Shown here: positions 35,872-43,821 of the stretch, piece by piece | Position numbering within the stretch: the stretch's first letter is position 1 | How the letters are laid out: each line of letters starts with the position of its first letter | Assembly (NCBI RefSeq): GCF_005577435.1 | Contig: NZ_CP040396.1 | Coordinates: forward strand, 3,606,001-3,670,000 | Source of the DNA: Paenibacillus algicola | GTDB lineage: Bacteria > Bacillota > Bacilli > Paenibacillales > Paenibacillaceae | DNA length: 64,000 nt | Direction of reading: 5' to 3' | The notes under the pieces: generated by a model | Databases searched by the model: none | What the model was told of the DNA's origin: nothing | The model's input: only the letters and a program-made list of their open reading frames with translations | Made by a program: the position numbers and the translations under genes

Positions 35872-36252
35872 TTGCCGATTTTCATTATTGTAGAGGGGAA
35901 GAACGACCGGAGCCGGCTTCGCCGCCTTCTGACACCGGAGATTGAAATTGTATGCACCTTTGGCACCCTGAATACAACCAGGCTTGAAACCCTTCACAAG
36001 CAAATTCGTCATGAGGACGTATACCTGTTTATGGATAATGACAGCTCCGGCAAAAAAATTCGCGGCATACTTAGGGATTCCTTCCCCGATGCTGAGCATA
36101 TTTATACCCGCAGAGGTTATGCCGGTGTAGAGGGGACTCCCGATGAGTACCTGGTTGCCCAGCTGGAGAAGGCGGGTCTTGAAGAGTATATTGTATATCC
36201 TCCCGAGATGCTGCCCGGTAATTCGTGGGACAGCCAGCATGATTCCCATTAA
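35872..36252 (+). CDS. Small toprim-domain protein
   Basis: A 126-residue protein that is essentially one toprim fold: catalytic Glu in IIVEGKND near residue 8 and the metal-binding DND in FMDNDSSGKK. Such stand-alone toprim proteins resemble RNase M5 or primase catalytic cores. The C-terminal part (DEYLVAQLEKAGLEEYIVYPPE) is shared by short toprim proteins of Bacillales. I chose TTG at 35872, six bases after GGAGGTG; a TTG at 35857 overlaps that site. Confidence 0.82.
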   Translation: MPIFIIVEGKNDRSRLRRLLTPEIEIVCTFGTLNTTRLETLHKQIRHEDVYLFMDNDSSGKKIRGILRDSFPDAEHIYTRRGYAGVEGTPDEYLVAQLEKAGLEEYIVYPPEMLPGNSWDSQHDSH

Positions 36253-36256
36253 GAGA

Positions 36257-36289
36257 AAAAGGACGATCCTCTAAAGGAACCGTCCTTTT
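36257..36289. terminator. Bidirectional terminator between toprim and SCO genes
   Basis: Stem AAAAGGACGaTCCT / GGAaCCGTCCTTTT flanked by A and T runs. Confidence 0.85.
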
Positions 36290-36294
36290 ATCAT

Positions 36295-36918
36295 TTATTG
36301 AACGAGGCTCTTGAGATCCTTAACGATGTCCTCCACCTTGACCTGCATAGGATCAGTGGCGTCGTACAGCTTGCGGATATTGTGATCTCCATCGACCAGA
36401 GCAATGCGGTTACCATGAGAAAAATTACTCGTTTCGTTCCCGATTAACGGTATTTTGAACGAGCCCTGCATCAGATCCCGCGTTTCCTCCTGGTCGCCGC
36501 GCAGGAAATACCAGCCACTGTAATCAGCGAAGAACTGATCACCGAAGGCTTTGATTTTTTCGGGGGTATCGGTCTCGGGATCGAAGGAGAAGGACAGAAT
36601 TGCAGCTTTCTCTCCAAACAAGCCCTCCTCCTTCTTCAGCTCATTCTGAACCTGAGATAACACCATGGTGGTTGGGGGACATACGTCCGGGCAGCTGGTG
36701 AAGTAAAAATACATCAGCCTCACCTTACCCTTCGTATCATCCAGCGTCACCGTCGATCCGTCCACATTCTCCATCTGGAAGTCGGCTACCTGCCCCATCA
36801 CCGGCAGCTTGCTTTTTCCAATACCTAGAGTACTGAACAATAAAGCCCCTGCCGCAATTAGACAGACAGCTAGAATAAGCCAGGTCCATTTATATTTCTG
36901 AAGCAAATTCGACATCAT
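36295..36918 (-). CDS. SCO family copper chaperone (cytochrome oxidase assembly)
   Basis: Thioredoxin-fold membrane-anchored protein that delivers copper to the CuA site of cytochrome c oxidase. The 207 residues have one N-terminal membrane anchor (about 11-32), the Cu-binding TSCPDVCP motif (Cys76, Cys80) and the third ligand His168 (NFSHGNRIALVD). Two consecutive ATG codons are possible starts. Together with CtaA it implies an aa3 or caa3 oxidase. Confidence 0.94.
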   Translation of the reverse strand: MMSNLLQKYKWTWLILAVCLIAAGALLFSTLGIGKSKLPVMGQVADFQMENVDGSTVTLDDTKGKVRLMYFYFTSCPDVCPPTTMVLSQVQNELKKEEGLFGEKAAILSFSFDPETDTPEKIKAFGDQFFADYSGWYFLRGDQEETRDLMQGSFKIPLIGNETSNFSHGNRIALVDGDHNIRKLYDATDPMQVKVEDIVKDLKSLVQ

Positions 36919-37114
36919 GTGCTCTCCTTAATAGTTAAAGTGACAATATGTACGGATTAAAGTGTACCATAACGGAGGCAGCCTGTGGCAGGAAAAACAG
37001 TCCGGCGGACAAACTTCCTATGACAATTTCGTGACATCTTTTATACGCTTTCGTCCTTGACGGAACGTTTCTATTACGGCACAATTTGTCTAGGCAGCCC
37101 AATTTAGCGGGCAG

Positions 37115-37142
37115 CAAAAAACCCGAAGCGTGACGCTTCGGG
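37115..37142 (-). terminator. Intrinsic terminator of the first SASP gene
   Basis: Minus strand CCCGAAGCG / CGCTTCGGG with a 3-base loop and six T. Confidence 0.92.
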
Positions 37143-37166
37143 CGGTATGCACAAGTCCTGATAAAG

Positions 37167-37391
37167 TTACTGACTGCTGCGTCCGGAAAGCGATTGCTCT
37201 GCCAATTGGACGAGGCGCTTGGTGATATATCCTCCCAAAGAACCAGTCTCACGGGATGTGTAATGACCCATGTAGCCGTCTTGTGGAATTGTGACGCCCA
37301 GCTCTTGCGCGGCCTCCATCTTCAGCTGCTGCAAGGCTGCGCTCGCTTGGGGAACAACCAGATTATTACTGCGGGATCCTCTTTGTGCCAT
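37167..37391 (-). CDS. Small acid-soluble spore protein, alpha/beta type (copy 1)
   Basis: DNA-binding spore protein that coats and protects DNA in dormant spores and is degraded at germination. The 74 residues contain NNLVVPQASAALQQLK, the MEAAQELGV germination-protease region and the conserved GYMGHYTSRETGSLGGYITKR block. The MAQRGS start (37391) is taken as family-typical; an ATG three codons upstream touches the ribosome binding site. A divergent second copy lies at 38.9 kb. Confidence 0.96.
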   Translation of the reverse strand: MAQRGSRSNNLVVPQASAALQQLKMEAAQELGVTIPQDGYMGHYTSRETGSLGGYITKRLVQLAEQSLSGRSSQ

Positions 37392-37513
37392 GTTGTACAT
37401 ATCTCCCTTCAATGATGTCTGTGTCTTTTGCAAGCTTGCAAGCTTATTATGTCTCGCTCTTCGCAGCATTATACGGGAAATTCACATTATTATTTATAGG
37501 GAGGTCATAGGAT

Positions 37514-37690
37514 ATGGGAAAGGGATTGTCGCTGTGGTTTGCATCTTCCTCCATCGTTCTGATGGCTGCCGCCTCCATTATGCTCAGTCATAATATATGG
37601 GCTGCACTAGGCTTAGGGGTGCTGACCATCCTGAACATTGGATGGGGCTTTATCGTCAAAGCAAGATTGCGCCGGTCCGGCAAAGAGTAA
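37514..37690 (+). CDS. Small two-helix membrane protein
   Basis: A 58-residue frame beginning MGKGLSLWFASSSIVLMAAAS with two hydrophobic helices (about residues 6-24 and 29-47) and a basic tail KARLRRSGKE. GGGAGG lies nine bases upstream of the ATG. Family not recognised. It is divergent from the SASP gene and upstream of the aldose epimerase gene. Confidence 0.6.
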   Translation: MGKGLSLWFASSSIVLMAAASIMLSHNIWAALGLGVLTILNIGWGFIVKARLRRSGKE

Positions 37691-37795
37691 TCCTCCAGCC
37701 GTGCATTTGGGCTTCCGCCATTTCTAACGAATCTGTTATGATGGAACAATGATGAATATAATGAGCAAGAAACCATGTGGTGAAGGAGCATCGAT

Positions 37796-38776
37796 ATGAA
37801 TCAGGTGACCAAGGGTCAGTGGAATGATTATGATACCTATACTCTTAACAGCGGCAGTCTCGAGGTTACAATTCTGCCCAGACTCGGAAACAATGTGATC
37901 GGAATCAATGACCTGCACGAAGAGCGCCAGATTATTCGCAGACCTGACGAAAGCGAGCTGGCATTTTATCTGCAAAAACCTTACCATTTCGGCATGCCCC
38001 TGCTGATTCCGCCCGGAAGAATATCCAAAGGACGCTTCCAATATGCCGGGCAGGATTATCAGTTTGATCAGAATACAGTCAACGATAATCATATACATGG
38101 CCTGCACCGGACTCAGGCCTGGTGCGTCAGTGATATTGAGGAAGACGAGGAAGGCTGCTCCGTGACAACAGAGCTTCATACCAGCGATGACCCTCATTGG
38201 CTGCAGCAGCTCCCGGAGCCCCTGAAGCTGCAAATGGTGTTTCATCTTCAAGGAACGACGCTGCAGCAGCGGCTACGCGTGAGCAATCTGGGAACTTCAC
38301 CGGTTCCTTTCGGAATGGGATATCATACGTGGTTTCTGCTGGACGGAAGCCCCCAGAACTGGCAGCTAAGGCTTCCGGTAGATCATATTTGCGAGCTGGA
38401 TGAAGAGCAGGTTCCCACCGGCGGCACCGTCCCCCTTCATGAGCTTGCCGAGTTACAACATGGAATGAGCCTTGCCGGCTCGAATCTGGATACGATATTC
38501 AAGCTTCAGGAGAATCAGCCTGCTGAAGCTGTTCTTACCCGAAATGACGGGTATACGCTTCACTACTCTGGAGATTCGTCCTTATTCAAGCACTGGGTGC
38601 TGTATACGAAGGGCGAAGCGCAGGACTTCTTATGTATAGAGCCCTATACGTGGCTGCCTAATGCACCGAACCTGCCACTGAGCAAGGAAGAGACAGGCCT
38701 GATTGAGCTTCTTCCCGGCTCTTCGGTAGAGCTCGTAACCACGCTTCAGATCCGCCGCCCGGAATCCTCTTCATAG
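37796..38776 (+). CDS. Aldose 1-epimerase (GalM-like)
   Basis: A 326-residue beta-sandwich mutarotase-like protein. It has the catalytic His motif NDNHIHGLH (about residues 96-104), a second His in GYHTWF, and the catalytic Glu in CIEPYTWLPNAPN near the C-terminus. It interconverts sugar anomers. No sugar operon adjoins it, so the substrate is unclear. A terminator follows at 38798. Confidence 0.88.
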   Translation: MNQVTKGQWNDYDTYTLNSGSLEVTILPRLGNNVIGINDLHEERQIIRRPDESELAFYLQKPYHFGMPLLIPPGRISKGRFQYAGQDYQFDQNTVNDNHIHGLHRTQAWCVSDIEEDEEGCSVTTELHTSDDPHWLQQLPEPLKLQMVFHLQGTTLQQRLRVSNLGTSPVPFGMGYHTWFLLDGSPQNWQLRLPVDHICELDEEQVPTGGTVPLHELAELQHGMSLAGSNLDTIFKLQENQPAEAVLTRNDGYTLHYSGDSSLFKHWVLYTKGEAQDFLCIEPYTWLPNAPNLPLSKEETGLIELLPGSSVELVTTLQIRRPESSS

Positions 38777-38797
38777 TCTGAAGCTTTTCAACGATTT

Positions 38798-38839
38798 AGC
38801 TGTCCTTGCGGTCTCACACTCGCGTAGGGCAGCTTTTTT
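38798..38839 (+). terminator. Intrinsic terminator after aldose epimerase
   Basis: Stem AGCTGtCCt / AGGgCAGCT with further pairing (CGCG) and a six-T run. Confidence 0.75.
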
Positions 38840-38943
38840 GATGAAACGGCTAATATTACCAGACTTCTGGTTCTCTCTATAGCGCATGAGAAGCAGGACT
38901 TTCAACCATAATATCCTCATCAGCAATGAAGGAGGTGACAGAG

Positions 38944-39189
38944 ATGGGCATGGGTCAAAACGGACAAGGTCGCCGTAACAGAAGCTCGAACAACCTGGTT
39001 GTTCCTCAAGCTAATGCGGGTCTGCAGCAAATGAAATATGAGGCTGCACAAGAACTGGGCGTAAGTATTCCTCAAGACGGTTACATGGGTCATTACACTT
39101 CCCGTGAAACCGGTTCTTTGGGAGGATACATCACAAAGCGTCTGGTACAAATGGCAGAGCAGCAATTGTCGGGTCGTTCTAACTCGTAA
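38944..39189 (+). CDS. Small acid-soluble spore protein, alpha/beta type (copy 2)
   Basis: An 81-residue SASP almost identical to copy 1 in its core (GYMGHYTSRETGSLGGYITKR) with a longer Gly/Asn/Arg-rich start MGMGQNGQGRRNRSS. AAGGAGGTG lies upstream of the ATG at 38944; an earlier in-frame ATG lies within that site's leader. Protects spore DNA. The two copies probably give additive dosage. Confidence 0.96.
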   Translation: MGMGQNGQGRRNRSSNNLVVPQANAGLQQMKYEAAQELGVSIPQDGYMGHYTSRETGSLGGYITKRLVQMAEQQLSGRSNS

Positions 39190-39221
39190 TTGATTCTCTT
39201 CCCTCCAGATGATGAGAATGA

Positions 39222-39265
39222 GAAAGAGGCGGTCTTCTCCCCAAAGATCCGCCTCTTTCGTATGT
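39222..39265. terminator. Terminator between SASP copy 2 and the convergent hypothetical gene
   Basis: Perfect 11-bp stem GAAAGAGGCGG / CCGCCTCTTTC. Confidence 0.85.
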
Positions 39266-39291
39266 ACATTATAAAAGAAATAAGGGCTAAA

Positions 39292-39696
39292 TCAATATTC
39301 TGCAGCTGCATCGGATACAGCCGGCCTGCTATAACGAATCATCATGTTAGCCATGTTGTAATTAGATTCCAGTACCGCATCCACGAGCACGATGCCTTGC
39401 TGAATGGTGAACTCATAGCTGATCTCGCCATGGGTCCAGCGACGCTTATGATTCAGGCTCTCAAGTGCCATGCTGCGAAAAGAGCTTTGCTGCACCGGTG
39501 TCAAGCCGCAGCCCGCTGGTATTATTACACCGTTCCGGCCTGCAAGCGGATTATGGCGAATACCGAATTTGCCAATGACATTGTTTCGTATTTGCACAAA
39601 CACGGTACCTGAGTTCAGTCCGGCCAATTCCTCCTCCAGCTCCTTAAACACGAGATCCAGCTGCCTTGCAAGAGATAACTGCTCTAATCTTATCAT
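39292..39696 (-). CDS. Conserved hypothetical protein
   Basis: A 134-residue soluble protein, helical start (MIRLEQLSLARQLDLVFKELEEEL) then a mixed region with GKFGIRHNPLAGRNGVI and a C-terminal YNMANMMIRY. The even composition and the GGGGGAGG ribosome binding site support a real gene. I do not recognise the family and see no catalytic motif. The 39697-39884 stretch upstream is AT-rich and without genes. Confidence 0.65.
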   Translation of the reverse strand: MIRLEQLSLARQLDLVFKELEEELAGLNSGTVFVQIRNNVIGKFGIRHNPLAGRNGVIIPAGCGLTPVQQSSFRSMALESLNHKRRWTHGEISYEFTIQQGIVLVDAVLESNYNMANMMIRYSRPAVSDAAAEY

Positions 39697-39884
39697 CTTC
39701 CTCCCCCTTTCCATTCCTATCATGATTAGGTATTTCAGCCTTTTACTAGGGCTTGTGACTCATTATAGGACAAGCTTCAAAATCCATCAACAATTTACAA
39801 CATAATTGGGTATTTATCCCTACTTTTGCATATTTAACACATTCATATTTCGTTTTTTTATGTCATTTTATTCTTTAATATGAC

Positions 39885-39912
39885 AAAAAAAAGAGGCCAG
39901 CCTGTGACCTCT
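39885..39912 (-). terminator. Intrinsic terminator of the oligopeptidase gene
   Basis: Minus strand AGAGG / CCTCT stem with partial inner pairing and an eight-base T run. Confidence 0.75.
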
Positions 39913-39945
39913 CCTGCATACCGCTTTCATATTTAAATCATCATT

Positions 39946-41754
39946 CTACACCATATTCTGAGTCATTTGCAGAAATTGACGAATATCCTGCTCGCAAGAT
40001 GAAGCTGCTTTTTGCCAGAAATCCGGACGTGTAAGATCTACGCCCAGATGCTTTTGCGCCAGCTCCTCCACAGGCAGTATGCCGGTATCCTGCAGCAATG
40101 CATCATATCGTTCAGCAAAAGCTTCGCCCTGCTCCAAAGCAAGTGCGTACAAGCCGGCGCTGAACATATACCCAAATGTATACGGGAAGTTGTAGAACGG
40201 CACGCCTGTAATATAGAAGTGCAGCTTGGAGGCCCAGAAATGCGGATGATAGCCGGACAATGCATTCAGGTAAGCTTCTTTCTGAGCCTGCTCCATGAGA
40301 TTGCTGATCTCGGACGCCGTCAGGATGCCCTGCTTGCGCTGCTCATAAAACGTGGTTTCAAACAAGAACCGGGCATGAATGTTCATAAAAAATGCCACGC
40401 TGCGGTTAATTTTTTCTTCTAAGAGCGCCAAACGCTCCTCCTCCTGCTGAGCTCCTTTGACCTGGGCATCGGACACAATCATCTCCGCAAAGGTCGAGGC
40501 CGTCTCAGCCACATTCATGGCATAGCTCTGGTTCAGTACTGGAAGCTCGGTCATCAAATGCTGATGATACGCATGCCCCAGCTCATGAGCCAAGGTAGAT
40601 ACATTGGAGGCCGTGCCGCTGTAGGTCATAAAAATCCGCGTCTGATTACTGTTCTTCAGTGAGGTGCAGAAGCCTCCAGGGCGCTTTCCAGGGCGATCCT
40701 CCACCTCAATCCAGTTCTTATCAAAGGCCATCTGGGCAAAATCCGCCATTCTCGGGCTAAAGGCACGGAACTGGCGGACGATGCTTTCCGCAGCATCATC
40801 GTAGCTGATCTTGACTTCCGAGGTTTGCAGCGGTGCATCTACATCCTCCCAGGAGAGCTGGTCCATACCGAGCAGCTGGGCCTTGCGGTTCAGAAACTCC
40901 ACCAGCAGCGGTTTCGTGCTTTGCACGACGGACCACATCGCATCCAGCGTCTCCTGCGACATCCGGTTAACTGCCAAAGGCTCCTTCAGCACCTGGTCCC
41001 AGCCGCGGGCCTCATACAGCTTGAGTCGGAACCCGGACAGATGGTTTAATGTATCAGCACAATAGTCTTCCGAGGCACTCCAGGCCTCTTCCCATTTCTG
41101 GAATACTTCCCTGCGAACCTCCTTGTCGGGATGGCTCAGCTTATTGGCAGCCTGGCCTGCGGAGAGCTTACGCAGTTCACCATTCTCTTCAAAAGGAATC
41201 TGGATATGGCTCACAATGGTGTTATAGAAATCTCCCCATCCGTGATAGCCGTCTACAGACAAAGACAGAGCTAGGCTTTCCAGCTCAGGACTCATCTTCT
41301 CCCGGGCCCGGCTGCGGCTTTCACTTAAGGTAAAAGAGAGCGGTGCCATGTTATCCTTAGCCATCCAGTCATGAAACAAGGTATCGTCAATATCACGCAG
41401 TAAAGTACTGAACTGTACTGCAGCACTCTGAAAGGAAGCAAGAAGACCCGTGATTCGGCCCGATAACTGGTTGGCCTTCTTATCGCTTTGATCCTGTGCA
41501 GACAGGCAGCTGACAAAAGAGCGGGCTTCACTGCCCTTGGCCGTGCACTGCTCCAGCAGCTCCACAATGCCCTCCAGTCCGGCTGCTTCCTCCAGTGTCT
41601 GTGGTATGGATGCCGACTTCACTTGCTCCTGAAGCAGCTTGATATCCTGCTCCAGCCCTTGGATAAAGGCTTCAAACTCACTGGAGGCTGAGCCTCCCGG
41701 AAATATCGTATCCAGATCCCATGTCTGGCGCAACGGATGCTTCATCCTGTTCAT
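39946..41754 (-). CDS. M3 family oligoendopeptidase (PepF type)
   Basis: Cytosolic zinc metallopeptidase that cuts short peptides. About 602 residues with the HELGH zinc-binding motif near residue 390 (TLAHELGHAYHQHL), the downstream Glu in NVAETASTFAEMIV, and the C-terminal FYNFPYTFGYMFSAGLY typical of PepF-like enzymes. Three possible starts lie within 21 bases (TTG 41766, ATG 41754, ATG 41745); 41754 is a compromise. Faces the yycC-like gene divergently. Confidence 0.92.
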   Translation of the reverse strand: MNRMKHPLRQTWDLDTIFPGGSASSEFEAFIQGLEQDIKLLQEQVKSASIPQTLEEAAGLEGIVELLEQCTAKGSEARSFVSCLSAQDQSDKKANQLSGRITGLLASFQSAAVQFSTLLRDIDDTLFHDWMAKDNMAPLSFTLSESRSRAREKMSPELESLALSLSVDGYHGWGDFYNTIVSHIQIPFEENGELRKLSAGQAANKLSHPDKEVRREVFQKWEEAWSASEDYCADTLNHLSGFRLKLYEARGWDQVLKEPLAVNRMSQETLDAMWSVVQSTKPLLVEFLNRKAQLLGMDQLSWEDVDAPLQTSEVKISYDDAAESIVRQFRAFSPRMADFAQMAFDKNWIEVEDRPGKRPGGFCTSLKNSNQTRIFMTYSGTASNVSTLAHELGHAYHQHLMTELPVLNQSYAMNVAETASTFAEMIVSDAQVKGAQQEEERLALLEEKINRSVAFFMNIHARFLFETTFYEQRKQGILTASEISNLMEQAQKEAYLNALSGYHPHFWASKLHFYITGVPFYNFPYTFGYMFSAGLYALALEQGEAFAERYDALLQDTGILPVEELAQKHLGVDLTRPDFWQKAASSCEQDIRQFLQMTQNMV

Positions 41755-41833
41755 CAACCTTTCCAAATTGGATTCATCAGTGTATAACTAATAGAAGTGC
41801 TTAGCAATCTTAAACAACGAAGGAGCGATCATG

Positions 41834-42016
41834 ATGAGACCCTTACAAATATCCGCCGAAACGGCGCTAGCTTTATCGAAAAAGCTCGGGATTCCGCTCG
41901 AGAACCTGATGCATATGCCCCAGCATATCCTCATGCAAAAAATCGCCGAGCTCTCCCAATCCGACAATGAGGCGGATCAAGAAAGCCCGGAGAACAAGGA
42001 CGGGAAGGAATCATGA
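41834..42016 (+). CDS. YycC-like small protein
   Basis: A 60-residue protein beginning MRPLQISAETALALSKKLGIPLENLMHMPQHILMQKIAEL, which follows the Bacillus YycC pattern, with a Glu/Lys-rich tail. Function unknown. AAGGAG lies eight bases upstream of the second of two adjacent ATG codons. Its stop overlaps the next gene's ATG by four bases (ATGA), so the pair is translationally coupled. Confidence 0.8.
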   Translation: MRPLQISAETALALSKKLGIPLENLMHMPQHILMQKIAELSQSDNEADQESPENKDGKES

Positions 42017-42243
42017 TCCCTTTTTCCAACACATGGCCTTATGATGTCGTCTCCAAGGATGTGTATGTCCAGAGCTGTCCTTTCTGCGGAGCCGACAATG
42101 TGCTGCTGCCCATGAAGCCGAAGGAGCTCATCAGCGTACGGGAGGGCAAGAAGAAGCTGCTCATCTTCCCCTGCTGCCACAATAAGGTTACCGTGGTGGA
42201 CAGCGATGGAGATTATATTCTAACCGATCAGGCTCTAAGGTAG
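42013..42243 (+). CDS. Small Cys-rich (zinc-ribbon-like) hypothetical protein
   Basis: A 76-residue protein with cysteines in SCPFCGADN and FPCCHNK, a spacing that could bind zinc. It overlaps the end of the yycC-like gene (ATGA), so both are made from one message. I do not recognise the family; a small metal-binding regulatory or adaptor protein is possible. Confidence 0.7.
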   Translation: MIPFSNTWPYDVVSKDVYVQSCPFCGADNVLLPMKPKELISVREGKKKLLIFPCCHNKVTVVDSDGDYILTDQALR

Positions 42244-42264
42244 TCTCGTGCACCGACCGCGAGA

Positions 42265-42975
42265 TTAAGACGAAGCCGGAGCATCCGTCTCCCGCTGTGT
42301 CCCCTCGGCCATCATCTGCTCCCGGAGCAGAGCCCATTGTTCTCTGGAGGCGCGGATCATCGCGGCATCGGTAATTTTCTGATCCTGTACGACTCTGGAG
42401 AACCATTGCACGGCTTCCCGGTATCGGCCGACCCTGCGGTTAAGCTCTCCGATCAGATATAGCAGCCGCGCATCATTTCCAGTAAAGCCTTCATATTCAT
42501 AGCAGCGAACATACGCCTCCAGACTGTACTCCAGGAAGCGCTGCTCCTGCTCCGCATCATTTTGATACCGGTACAGCCAGGCAATATGCTGCAGCAGGCT
42601 CGCCACAATCCTGTCCTTTTCTCGGATGGCCTGGGCACACAGCAGAGCCAGCTTGTACGTTTCCAGCGCTTCCTCCAGCCTCCGCGCCCCGCCGAAGTCC
42701 CGCGTATTCCAGCGCCTTCCGACCTGATCATGAAATGCGGCTCGCTGCGCGTCATTCAGACTGGTCACAGAATGCTCGGTAAAGGCGAATCCGCAGGAGG
42801 GGCATACCCGGACGACGTAGAAGTCCGGATTCTCATTTTTGTAATAACCGCAGAAATCTGAATCACTCCGGTACGCCTTCTTCAGGCTGGGCCGAACCCT
42901 AGAGGTCTCAAACTCATGCTCACAATAAGGACATGCTACTTTAATTTTATACAGCGGCTCCATTGCCATGCTCAT
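42265..42975 (-). CDS. DUF2225 family protein
   Basis: A 236-residue cytoplasmic protein with two CxxC pairs at the N-terminus (CPYCEHEF and CPSCGFAF) forming a probable zinc ribbon, followed by helical TPR-like repeats (YKLALLCAQAIREKD, YEGFTGNDARLLYLIGELNRRVGRYREAVQWF). This layout is that of DUF2225. Three ATG codons (42975, 42969, 42963) are close together; the first was used. Function unknown, possibly protein binding. It lies 30 bases after the truncated haemoglobin gene. Confidence 0.82.
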   Translation of the reverse strand: MSMAMEPLYKIKVACPYCEHEFETSRVRPSLKKAYRSDSDFCGYYKNENPDFYVVRVCPSCGFAFTEHSVTSLNDAQRAAFHDQVGRRWNTRDFGGARRLEEALETYKLALLCAQAIREKDRIVASLLQHIAWLYRYQNDAEQEQRFLEYSLEAYVRCYEYEGFTGNDARLLYLIGELNRRVGRYREAVQWFSRVVQDQKITDAAMIRASREQWALLREQMMAEGTQRETDAPASS

Positions 42976-43004
42976 GACATCCCTGTCCCCCGCGCGTTCG
43001 CGCA

Positions 43005-43382
43005 TTAATAGCTGTTCACAAAATGCCGGGCAGGCCCGGACAGCCGGTCCAGCACGAAGCTGGCCAGCGGTTCTTGAATACCTACATCCCGCAGGGCATG
43101 AGCCATGCAATGCAGCCATTCATCAGCATGTCCATCCGTGATGGTAAACTTCATATGCCTTGCTCGCATCATAGGATGGCCAAAGGCTTCCGAGAACAAA
43201 GCGGGCCCGCCAAAGAATTGGCTCAGAAACATATATTGCTTCTCCATAACCGGCTCGATATCTTCAGGAAACAGAGGCGCCAGCACGGCATTCTGCTGTA
43301 CTCTAGGATAGAATGCCTCCACTAAAGCACGAACTCCCTCTGCTCCTCCCAGCTGGTCATACAGACTAAGACTTGGATCCAT
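43005..43382 (-). CDS. Truncated haemoglobin, group II (YjbI type)
   Basis: A 2-on-2 globin of about 125 residues that binds O2 or NO at heme. Family features: YDQLGGAEGVRALVEAFYPRV, FFGGPALFSEAFGHPMMRARHMKF with the proximal His in RARH, and the Trp in ADEWL typical of group II. The ATG at 43382 is chosen; one at 43394 abuts AGGAG. In Bacillus, yjbI sits with yjbH, an adaptor gene that is absent here. Confidence 0.9.
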   Translation of the reverse strand: MDPSLSLYDQLGGAEGVRALVEAFYPRVQQNAVLAPLFPEDIEPVMEKQYMFLSQFFGGPALFSEAFGHPMMRARHMKFTITDGHADEWLHCMAHALRDVGIQEPLASFVLDRLSGPARHFVNSY

Positions 43383-43472
43383 GGTATATATCATCTCCTG
43401 TCTTTCACACAACTCGTTATGCTTCTCCATTATATCAAACCTGCCGCAAACGTCTAACCGTACCCCCAGACA

Positions 43473-43501
43473 CAAAAAAAGAGCTAAACTCAATGTTTAG
43501 C
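43473..43501 (-). terminator. Intrinsic terminator of the 33-aa membrane peptide gene
   Basis: Minus strand GCTAAAC / GTTTAGC stem with a 5-base loop and seven to eight T. It lies 14 bases after the stop codon at 43515. Confidence 0.85.
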
Positions 43502-43514
43502 CCCTTGCTCCTTA

Positions 43515-43616
43515 TCAGTAGCTTCTCCAGTCTTCTTCACTTTGACGACCCAGCGAAGCCCGTATCACATAAACAAACGCGCATACCAGCAATCCGGTCA
43601 CTATACTCATAATCAT
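43515..43616 (-). CDS. 33-residue single-helix membrane peptide
   Basis: A short frame MIMSIVTGLLVCAFVYVIRA followed by SLGRQSEEDWRSY: one hydrophobic helix (about residues 3-19) with a charged C-terminal tail. The second ATG (43610) has GGAG eight bases upstream. A TGCTATAAT extended -10 element is at 43666-43671 on the same strand and a good terminator directly follows, so it looks like a complete small transcription unit. Family not recognised. Confidence 0.6.
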   Translation of the reverse strand: MIMSIVTGLLVCAFVYVIRASLGRQSEEDWRSY

Positions 43617-43665
43617 CACTCCATCTCTGTTTCATCGTTACTTAAGATGTGCTTTGATGGTTTTA

Positions 43666-43674
43666 ATTATAGCA
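43666..43674 (-). promoter_or_regulatory. Extended -10 promoter element for the 33-aa peptide
   Basis: Minus strand TGCTATAAT; the -35 position is weak (TTTATT). Confidence 0.45.
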
Positions 43675-43821
43675 TAATACTCACAAAAATAAAGCTTTTT
43701 TGTAACCGCTTTCTAGGTCTTTTTGTACTGTTTGTCCTCATAACTGCATACAGTGGATCAGAGCCTCCCATGATTGCAATGGGACCTATTACTGTCTTTA
43801 TTGGGGGGATTCAAGTGCATC

